Shown here in pieces: positions 1 through 5,287 of a stretch of DNA of 5,287 nucleotides. The notes below the pieces were generated by a model. It was given only the letters and a program-made list of their open reading frames with translations, made no database searches and had not been told where the DNA came from. The stretch's first letter is position 1. Each line of letters opens with the position of its first letter. The translations under genes were made by a program, and so were the position numbers. This stretch comes from Candidatus Omnitrophota bacterium (lineage in GTDB: Bacteria > Omnitrophota > Gorgyraeia > Duberdicusellales > 4484-171), in NCBI GenBank assembly GCA_030601015.1, contig JAUVUO010000103.1, positions 1 through 5,287 on the forward strand, read 5' to 3'.

Positions 1-1
1 T

Positions 2-886
2 CCCAATAAGAAATCCGACAATAAGAGAATATCCAAAGCTCAATTTTCCATTAGGAAATTGAGGCATCATTGGAACAAAAACAAGTGAAAGCAAAGATAC
101 AGATACAGCCGCGAATAATCCGGTGGCCCACGTTTTATTAGGGCTAACATCTTTAGCTACTCGACATTCTAATAATCTTTTAATTGCCCCTTCAGACAGT
201 TTAGAAGAAAGCGAAGCAAAATATTTTCCTATCCAATAAGATAATAAATCTCTTATCTCCGTAAGGACAAAGCAATACATTATTAGAAGCGGCCCAATAT
301 TTATCATAAATAGGCAATGCCCGAGATTATGCACAAAAAACATAAGGCCGAGTGTTATTATCCCAATAGATTTTAAACTTCCTTCCGTTCGATTTTGAAG
401 CACGAAAAGTATCGGAACTAAAAGGAAAACATATACAGGAATTGCAATTATAAAAAGGGTATACCAGTCTATATACGCAAGATATATCATTAAAGGAATA
501 GAAATGTAGCACACTAGAATTGAAGGGCGATCTTTAAACGAAAGCGTTTTTGAACCACTAACCTCTGACATAGGTATAAGAGAAAAATATTCTCTTAACG
601 CGGCGAAACATAAAAATCCTAAAAATATAAACGATACTATTCTGTTAAAAGCTAACGCGAGCATGAACACTGCAACCATCCACCACCAGGTTATTGTACG
701 TTTTTTTATTTCTTCGGATAAATGCGATTTCTTTTTTTCCAATAACCTCCAAACTATTGAAAAGACAAGCAAAAGCCCCACAATGCCAATCATTACATAA
801 AGCATTGCCGTATCATTTTTCCTGCTGAGTAAAAAAAACGAAGTTATAATAATTAAGGTAAGTATTATTTTTTTATAAGACTTCAT
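2..886 (-). CDS. ynbB: YnbB-like CdsA-family cytidylyltransferase (3' end off window)
   Basis: An unbroken frame of 295 codons starts at the ATG at 886..884 and leaves the window without a stop. The product is an integral membrane protein with many hydrophobic segments. Family marks in order: a TWWW stretch near residues 66-69; FAALREYFSLI at about 94-104, which matches the ALKEY..LI element of CdsA/YnbB proteins; LTEIRD at 208-213 followed by YWIGK; and KDVSPNKTW at 245-253, the counterpart of the KVSPGKT substrate loop. The C-terminal CdsA signature (S..KR....KD...GHGG..DR.DS) would lie beyond the window, so catalytic competence cannot be judged. The family joins CTP and phosphatidate to give CDP-diacylglycerol at the inner membrane. 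In E. coli, YnbB is a CdsA paralogue reported to contribute to the glycolipid MPIase. The start lies one base after the ynbA-like stop, behind a clear AGGAAAG site. About 15 residues seem inserted before the SPNKT loop. Family assignment is firm; choosing YnbB over CdsA rests mainly on the neighbouring ynbA-like gene and on resemblance to remembered E. coli YnbB. Confidence 0.82.
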   Translation of the reverse strand, partial: MKSYKKIILTLIIITSFFLLSRKNDTAMLYVMIGIVGLLLVFSIVWRLLEKKKSHLSEEIKKRTITWWWMVAVFMLALAFNRIVSFIFLGFLCFAALREYFSLIPMSEVSGSKTLSFKDRPSILVCYISIPLMIYLAYIDWYTLFIIAIPVYVFLLVPILFVLQNRTEGSLKSIGIITLGLMFFVHNLGHCLFMINIGPLLIMYCFVLTEIRDLLSYWIGKYFASLSSKLSEGAIKRLLECRVAKDVSPNKTWATGLFAAVSVSLLSLVFVPMMPQFPNGKLSFGYSLIVGFLIG

Positions 887-887
887 T

Positions 888-1526
888 TCACTTTCCTATC
901 CATGTATATGATTCGTATTTTTTCCCTTTTGACTCGGAAATAATTTTTCTGATTCGAATAACGATAGTCATAAACACAAAAAAACAAACTACTAAAATAT
1001 AATGCCCGGCAAATTCTATAAAACCGGGACTAAAGAACAATATTAAAGCCATAAGCCCCATCCATACCGCTCTGTCAGGTTTTCCTCCCAGGAATGTTTC
1101 ATGTCTGCGAACACCGCCAGGCATGCTCTTACCAAAAACCCCAAAAAATTCCGCGGCCCAGAATAATATAATAAAAAGCACGATCGGCCATTTAGAAATG
1201 CCGGGCACAAACAAAAGAATTCCATAACAGATATTGTCTCCTATTATATCTAAACCTTCATTCCATATTTCTCCGGATACCGAACTTGTACCGTATTCTC
1301 TTGCAAGCATTCCGTCAAGCGCGTTCATCATCATGCGCAGAATTAAAAAAAGAGGAACAAGAAGTAAAGCCCATCTAAGCTTTTCGTTAGTTAAGCCGAC
1401 ATAAAAAGATGAAGAAACAAGAGCAACAAAAATACAGCCAAACAAAGTAGCTTGATTGGCAGACATCCATTTTCCGGCTATCCAACGAGTAACTTTCTGA
1501 AAATTTCCTTTTTGAAGATATAACAT
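888..1526 (-). CDS. ynbA: YnbA-like CDP-alcohol phosphatidyltransferase family protein
   Basis: This 212-residue, mostly hydrophobic protein has about six membrane segments (roughly 26-45, 50-67, 94-110, 113-132, 152-168, 172-190). The CDP-alcohol phosphatidyltransferase signature spans residues 68-97. The usual form is D..DG..AR, eight residues, G...D...D. Here it reads N68..D71 G72..A75 R76, eight residues, G85...N89...D93...D97. The first and third metal-site aspartates are therefore asparagines, and one extra aspartate follows four residues later. This, the LRMMMNALDGMLARE core and a later GGKPDRA motif (147-153) match E. coli YnbA as I remember it, rather than PgsA or PssA. The parent family transfers a phosphatidyl group from CDP-diacylglycerol to an alcohol, releasing CMP; the acceptor is unknown. 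The ATG is the first possible start, because an in-frame TAA lies five codons upstream (1539-1541). It has no good ribosome binding site. The stop is one base before the ynbB-like start, the same order as E. coli ynbAB. Activity is inferred, not shown. Confidence 0.88.
   Translation of the reverse strand: MLYLQKGNFQKVTRWIAGKWMSANQATLFGCIFVALVSSSFYVGLTNEKLRWALLLVPLFLILRMMMNALDGMLAREYGTSSVSGEIWNEGLDIIGDNICYGILLFVPGISKWPIVLFIILFWAAEFFGVFGKSMPGGVRRHETFLGGKPDRAVWMGLMALILFFSPGFIEFAGHYILVVCFFVFMTIVIRIRKIISESKGKKYESYTWIGK
891..899 (-). promoter_or_regulatory. Ribosome binding site of the ynbB-like gene
   Basis: On the minus strand the sequence reads ATAGGAAAGTGAA directly before the ATG at 886. The AGGAAAG core lies at good Shine-Dalgarno distance and sits inside the last codons of the ynbA-like gene. 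It fixes the ynbB-like start and suggests translation coupled to the upstream gene. It is the only clearly good ribosome binding site in the window; those before the ynbA-like and aas genes are weak. Confidence 0.7.
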
Positions 1527-1590
1527 ATTGTTTTTTATTTAAGGGCGCCTATTATTTATTTGTTTGTTCATGCTTGATCTTCTTTAAACT
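1527..1590 (-). other. Short aas-ynbA intergenic spacer
   Basis: These 64 bases separate the aas stop from the ynbA-like start. No hairpin followed by a T-run is visible on the minus strand, so a transcript from aas should continue into ynbA and ynbB. The only symmetric element is a six-base GGCGCC palindrome within 1543-1550, too short to call a site. A ten-codon ATG frame (1571 down to the TAA at 1539-1541) lies in the same frame as the ynbA-like gene and ends just before it. No convincing promoter hexamers were found. Confidence 0.5.
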
Positions 1591-4500
1591 TTACTTTTCT
1601 CTTTGTGATAATTCTTGAGCCATGAGTTTAATTCCTTTTAAGTCAGTTTTTCCTGTACCTAACAAGGGTATTTTTTCTACCCGGTAGAAACTATCTTTTT
1701 TAGGTATCCATAATTTAGGCAAATCTTTTTCGTTTAAAGATTGCCATACCTGATCTATATCAATATCTTCAGTATACAAAACTACCAAGCGTTCCCCTTT
1801 TTTTTCATCATTCACAGACGTAACTGCGCAAACCGGATTAGTGCCCTCAAGGGTCTCTATGATTTCTTCTTCTATTTTAATATGCGGTACCATTTCCCCT
1901 CCGATTTTGCTGAACCGGCTAAGGCGATCGGTTATTTTTATAAATCCGTCAGAATCAATTGTAGCTATGTCGCCGGTAATATACCAGCCATCTTTAATTA
2001 CTTCATTAGTTTTTTGAGGGGCATTAAGATATCCTTTCATAACATTCGGGCCTTTTACTAAGAGTAACCCCGCGGTATCACACGGTAAAATTTCGAAACT
2101 ATCAGGATCAACAACTTTTACTGCTACTCCCGGTATAGGATGTCCTACTTTGTTAATTTTGTGCCGAACCTGAACAATCTTTTTATTGGAAGAAACATAA
2201 TCCGGATATCCTATAGAAACTATTGGAGAGAGCTCTGTCGAACCATACCCTTCCATAGGAACTATACCATATTTTTGTTTAAAAGCATCAGCAAGTTGCT
2301 TTTTTAATTTCTCTGCTCCCACTACAGTAACGCGTATACTCTTAAATTGCTTAGTTGTGCATTTCCTTAGATATGTTCCTAAAAAAGTGGGCGTTCCCAT
2401 AAGCATAGTCGCTTTATATTTATGAACAAGATTACCGATAGTGGCGGCATCCATAGGATTAGCATGGTAGATGACTCCTATTCCGGCACCTAATGGAAAA
2501 CATAATGATGCGGTAAACCCAAAAGAATGAAAGAATGGTAACACGCCCATAACTATATCCTTAGATTTTATGTCAAACGCTTGATAAAAACCTTCAATAT
2601 TTGAAAAAATATTTCCATGAGAAAGCATAATTCCTTTAGGCTCTCCGGTGCTTCCACTAGAAAATATCACTGTTGCAATATCATCTACATTATCCTTGTT
2701 ACCACTTACACAAAAAAGTTTTATAAGTTGTGCCGGTAAAAACAAACTAAATAAAGCTGTTTTTATTTTATCCCAACCTCTAATCGTATATTTAATATCT
2801 TCAAGAAAAACCATTTGTTGATGGGTAGTTACGGTTAGCTTCTGTAAAAATTTACGTGAAGTAATTATCGTATTCATTTGACACTGGTTTATACAAGAAT
2901 CGAGTGCTTCGCCGGATAATGTAAAATTAAGATTAACCGGAACTTTTCCGGCAAACATTATTACCCCGTTAATAATTGAGCCCATACACGAAGCCGGCAA
3001 AAGCACCCCTACCATTTCGTTTGTTTCCATAGGCCTGCGCTTTTTAGGAAACAACTTATTCTTGAGCAATATTATTGTGGTTAAAGTTTTTAAATAATTG
3101 AATTTTAAACCGGTTGAATCAGCCATGCAAAATTTAAAAGGGTGTTTTTTAACACTTTCTATGAAGGAAATATGAAGCTTTTTACGATAAATTCCTCTGG
3201 ATTTGCAAGCCTCTGCTCCTAATTCCTGCACGGCAATTCGTACCTGGTAAGTTTTCGAATCTGCCGGTAATGGTTTTCCAAAGACAACCGTTATGGGGTA
3301 GGGAATAGTTTTAGGTAGTTTCCAAAAATAACGTCCTTCATTAAAGCTAAAAATGCTTCCCCATATATTATCAAGATACATAGGTATAATCGGAGCAGCT
3401 ACTCCTTGCATGATTTTTTCAAAACCCCGGTTAAAAGCGAGCATATTGCCTGTGCGGGTAAGAACTCCCTCAGGAAAGATGCAGACTAACTCTCCATTTT
3501 CTATCGCGCGCCTGGCGTCTACAAGCGCTCTCATTATTTCTTTAGGCCCTCCTCTATAATCAATCGGAATTACCTTAAGAATTTTACAAATTTGATGAAT
3601 AAAAGGAATGTTGTAAATTTGCTTAAACATTATAAATCTTACCGGACGCCGCAAAGAGCCGGCTATCACCAAAGCATCAATGTAGGAAACGTGATTGCAA
3701 ACTAAAAGCGCGCCTCCTTCCTTCGGCACATTCTCTATATTGTCTAAGCTTAAACGATAAATCGTATGGGTAATAATCCAATTAAGCAACCGCACAAAGG
3801 CTACCGGAAGAGTTTTTAAAATATATAATGTAGCTAAAACAGACAAAATTCCCAAAACAAAAAAAGTCTGGGAAGGGTCGGTATAGAATTTAACTCCTAG
3901 CAACCAAATAAAAATAGCGCCGGCTAAAGTAGCAAAAGCTGTAATTATGTTAGCTGTAGCGATAAATTCTCCTCTTTGCGATTCAGGGCTTCTTTTCTGA
4001 AAAAAAGCGTTTAATGGTACGGTATAAAATCCGGCGGAGCTTCCAAGCAAAAACAAAACGACATTAACCTTTAAGTAGCTTAATCCTTGAAATCCCAACA
4101 TTAAACAAAACACTGTAAGTCCTATCGCACCGAGAGGAACAAGGCCAAATTCAATTTTCCCTTCAGATAATCTTCCGGCTAAAAGGCTTCCGGCACCGAT
4201 CCCTAAAGAAACTATCGCTAAAAGCATACCGGTTTGAGAATCGGTTATATGCAGTATGTTTTTAGAGTAAAGTAAGATATTCATTTGAAACACAGCGCCT
4301 AAAAACCAGAAATAAGCTATTCCGCATAAAGCTAAAAATAACGGTTTATCTTTTCGGATAACTTTTAAAATATGAAAATTGCGTTTAAAGGCGTTAATTT
4401 GAAATACCGCGTTCGGCCGAGCCGCGTCTCCTTTTTTAATACTCAAAGATGCTATTAATCCGAATACTGATAAAATTATTAAAATAATTAAAATTTTCCA

Positions 4501-5013
4501 TACATCAGGGCTAAATATTTCCTTCATTTTGCCGCCAAAAGCGTTGCCTAAGATAATTGCTGTAAAAGTTAACATCTGCAAATAACCATTACCTTGAGAT
4601 AGTTGGCCTTCCGTAAGTATCTCCGGTAATATTCCATATTTCGCAGGGCTAAAAAACGCGCTTTGAGTAGCCATAAAAAATAGAATAACTACAAGTAAAA
4701 TCAAATTCCCGCTTAATAAAGCAATCAACCCTAAGCCCATAATTGCTAGTTCTGCAATTTTCATCACCACAATAATATTGCGTTTTCTGTAACGGTCAGC
4801 TAAGTATCCGGCTAGTGGTGAGAAAATTATGAAAGGTAAAATAAATAAAGCTCCGACTAAGCTAACAAAGGCTGCGCCCTGGCGAGCATCAGTAATTAAT
4901 TGAATGCCTACTAAAGAAATAATTATCTTAAAGGCGTTATCATTAAACGCGCCTAAAAACTGAGTGGTAAGCAATGATTTTAGAGAACGATTTAATATAC
5001 TTTTGCTTTTCAT
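1591..5013 (-). CDS. aas: LplT-PlsC-Aas fusion: lysophospholipid flippase, acyltransferase and acyl-ACP synthetase
   Basis: This 1140-residue protein has three domains. Residues 1-405 are a major facilitator transporter of LplT type: N-terminal TTQFLGAFNDNAFK, motif A LADRYRKR (71-78), the LplT-like SPAKYGILPEI (122-132) and about twelve membrane segments. Residues 420-600 are a PlsC-type acyltransferase, with H441....D446 (HVSYID), FPEG at 513-516 and the PIIPMYLD block at 541-548. Residues 620-1140 are an ANL adenylating domain, with SSGSTGEPKG (785-794), GYGSTE (922-927), TGD (1013-1015), D1029-R1030, KIGGE (1036-1040) and GTGKTD (1119-1124), where K1122 is the expected catalytic lysine. 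All key residues are present, so each activity looks intact. Known role: LplT flips lysophosphatidylethanolamine inward, and Aas activates a fatty acid on ACP and re-acylates position 2 of the lyso-lipid. In E. coli these are two adjacent genes, lplT and aas; here they are one chain, an arrangement also known in other bacteria. The ATG at 5013 is supported by an in-frame TAG two codons upstream (5020-5022). The ribosome binding site is weak, and the ATG overlaps a preceding TGA. Confidence 0.95.
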   Translation of the reverse strand: MKSKSILNRSLKSLLTTQFLGAFNDNAFKIIISLVGIQLITDARQGAAFVSLVGALFILPFIIFSPLAGYLADRYRKRNIIVVMKIAELAIMGLGLIALLSGNLILLVVILFFMATQSAFFSPAKYGILPEILTEGQLSQGNGYLQMLTFTAIILGNAFGGKMKEIFSPDVWKILIILIILSVFGLIASLSIKKGDAARPNAVFQINAFKRNFHILKVIRKDKPLFLALCGIAYFWFLGAVFQMNILLYSKNILHITDSQTGMLLAIVSLGIGAGSLLAGRLSEGKIEFGLVPLGAIGLTVFCLMLGFQGLSYLKVNVVLFLLGSSAGFYTVPLNAFFQKRSPESQRGEFIATANIITAFATLAGAIFIWLLGVKFYTDPSQTFFVLGILSVLATLYILKTLPVAFVRLLNWIITHTIYRLSLDNIENVPKEGGALLVCNHVSYIDALVIAGSLRRPVRFIMFKQIYNIPFIHQICKILKVIPIDYRGGPKEIMRALVDARRAIENGELVCIFPEGVLTRTGNMLAFNRGFEKIMQGVAAPIIPMYLDNIWGSIFSFNEGRYFWKLPKTIPYPITVVFGKPLPADSKTYQVRIAVQELGAEACKSRGIYRKKLHISFIESVKKHPFKFCMADSTGLKFNYLKTLTTIILLKNKLFPKKRRPMETNEMVGVLLPASCMGSIINGVIMFAGKVPVNLNFTLSGEALDSCINQCQMNTIITSRKFLQKLTVTTHQQMVFLEDIKYTIRGWDKIKTALFSLFLPAQLIKLFCVSGNKDNVDDIATVIFSSGSTGEPKGIMLSHGNIFSNIEGFYQAFDIKSKDIVMGVLPFFHSFGFTASLCFPLGAGIGVIYHANPMDAATIGNLVHKYKATMLMGTPTFLGTYLRKCTTKQFKSIRVTVVGAEKLKKQLADAFKQKYGIVPMEGYGSTELSPIVSIGYPDYVSSNKKIVQVRHKINKVGHPIPGVAVKVVDPDSFEILPCDTAGLLLVKGPNVMKGYLNAPQKTNEVIKDGWYITGDIATIDSDGFIKITDRLSRFSKIGGEMVPHIKIEEEIIETLEGTNPVCAVTSVNDEKKGERLVVLYTEDIDIDQVWQSLNEKDLPKLWIPKKDSFYRVEKIPLLGTGKTDLKGIKLMAQELSQREK

Positions 5014-5186
5014 TGTTTTCTACACACTTTTCGATAGCGCTTTAATTCTTTTTCAAGATTTTGGTTGTCCTTGTCTTTAGCTGAAAGAATCATAGTTGAC
5101 AGCAATGCTGCCTTTTTTCTCTTTTTGCTGGGTTTTGAGTAATAATAAGCAAAGATCAAACTGTTTTGAGGTAATTTCGGTAACAC
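5010..5186 (-). CDS. Doubtful small basic ORF overlapping the aas start
   Basis: The frame open between the TAG at 5211-5213 and the TGA at 5010-5012 is 66 codons long. Possible starts are GTG at 5186 (58 residues), TTG at 5159 (49 residues) and ATG at 5093 (27 residues); none has a visible ribosome binding site. The peptide would have a short hydrophobic stretch (LIFAYYY), a basic patch (KPSKKRKK) and a charged tail (EKELKRYRKVCRKQ). I recognise no family. In its favour, its stop overlaps the aas ATG as ATGA, the classic arrangement for coupled translation, and aas itself lacks a strong ribosome binding site. Against it, the frame is short, the start is unsupported, and AT-rich spacers often contain open frames this long. 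It may be plain untranslated spacer. The coordinates use the longest plausible start. Confidence 0.2.
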   Translation of the reverse strand: MLPKLPQNSLIFAYYYSKPSKKRKKAALLSTMILSAKDKDNQNLEKELKRYRKVCRKQ

Positions 5187-5210
5187 TGGGCTATTGATCC
5201 AGAGAAAGTG
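5014..5210 (-). other. Spacer between the Bax inhibitor-like gene and aas
   Basis: This is a 197-base spacer with no clear promoter, terminator or RNA gene. A weak A/T-rich inverted repeat (TCAAA, four-base loop, TTTGA, about 5156-5169) has no T-run after it on the minus strand. A TATGAT resembling a -10 box occurs around 5089-5094 on the minus strand, but no matching -35 box lies upstream. Whether aas has its own promoter or is read from the upstream gene cannot be settled from the sequence. Confidence 0.4.
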
Positions 5211-5287
5211 CTACCTTCTACCTCGTAACTTAGCCAAAAGCCGCAATATTTCCATATAAAGCCAGATAAGGGTTACTATAAGGCCAA
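5211..5287 (-). CDS. C-terminal tail of a probable Bax inhibitor-1/YccA family membrane protein (partial)
   Basis: Only the last 24 codons and the TAG stop (5211-5213) are in the window; the start lies beyond the right edge. The visible tail is one hydrophobic helix containing GLIVTLIWLYMEILRLLAKL, followed by a basic end, RGRR. A final membrane helix with a (T/S)LxWLYxExLRLL pattern and a short arginine-rich tail resembles the C terminus of bacterial Bax inhibitor-1/YccA proteins, seven-helix membrane proteins linked to protease (FtsH) regulation and ion leak. The other two frames also hold short open stretches here, but this one has the best membrane-protein character and a clean stop. Because so little is visible, the family call is tentative; that it is the end of a membrane protein gene on the minus strand is more secure. 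Confidence 0.5.
   Translation of the reverse strand, partial: GLIVTLIWLYMEILRLLAKLRGRR

Noticed and set aside
327..512. 61-codon minus-strand ATG frame
   Set aside because: It lies entirely inside the ynbB-like gene in another frame, and its composition is an unconvincing mix of cysteine, serine and phenylalanine.
1043..1225. 60-codon minus-strand ATG frame
   Set aside because: It is fully inside the well-supported ynbA-like gene in another frame and has no recognisable features.
1543..1550. GGCGCC palindrome as an operator or terminator stem
   Set aside because: Six bases of symmetry without flanking repeats or a T-run is expected by chance.
1741..2061. 106-codon plus-strand frame
   Set aside because: It is antisense to the ANL domain of the aas fusion; the conserved motifs are all on the minus strand and the product resembles no family.
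3353..3559. 68-codon plus-strand frame
   Set aside because: It is antisense to the acyltransferase domain, including its FPEG motif, so it is a shadow frame.
5098..5125. Plus-strand hairpin (CAGC, AAT loop, GCTG) followed by a T-rich run, resembling a terminator
   Set aside because: The stem is only four or five base pairs, and no plus-strand gene ends upstream of it. On the minus strand the order is reversed, so it cannot end the leftward transcript.
1..5287. CRISPR arrays, tRNA or rRNA genes, insertion sequences
   Set aside because: No regularly spaced direct repeats, cloverleaf-like segments, transposase motifs or terminal inverted repeats were seen on either strand.

Overview
The window is AT-rich bacterial DNA, almost fully coding, with every supported gene on the minus strand. 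Transcription therefore runs from position 5287 down to position 1. The gene order is: (1) the last 24 codons of a membrane protein whose tail resembles the Bax inhibitor-1/YccA family; (2) a spacer of about 200 bases containing a doubtful small reading frame; (3) a very large three-domain lipid-repair protein, an LplT-type lysophospholipid flippase fused to a PlsC-type acyltransferase and an acyl-ACP synthetase (Aas); (4) a YnbA-type CDP-alcohol phosphatidyltransferase; (5) a YnbB-type CdsA paralogue (CDP-diacylglycerol synthase family) that runs off the left edge.

The three main genes all act on membrane glycerophospholipids. The fusion protein should flip lysophospholipid across the inner membrane, activate a fatty acid and re-acylate the lyso-lipid. 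The YnbB homologue should make a CDP-activated lipid from phosphatidate or a similar substrate. The YnbA homologue is related to enzymes that move the phosphatidyl group of CDP-lipids to an alcohol. Genes 4 and 5 are one base apart and in the same order as in the E. coli ynbABCD operon. Gene 3 lies 64 bases upstream of gene 4 with no terminator visible between them. Its ATG overlaps the preceding stop in an ATGA arrangement. One transcript for lipid repair and lipid head-group synthesis is the simplest reading.

Host: an inner membrane with LplT/Aas-type repair suggests a Gram-negative-type bacterium. The AT-rich sequence and the gene mix would suit an uncultured lineage such as Omnitrophota or another PVC-related group, but this is a weak guess; nothing here fixes the taxonomy. 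I saw no mobile element, CRISPR array, tRNA or rRNA. The points most worth a second look are the YnbA active site, where two canonical aspartates are asparagines; an insertion in the YnbB-like protein; and the open frame that continues past the TAG of the upstream gene into the start of the fusion gene.
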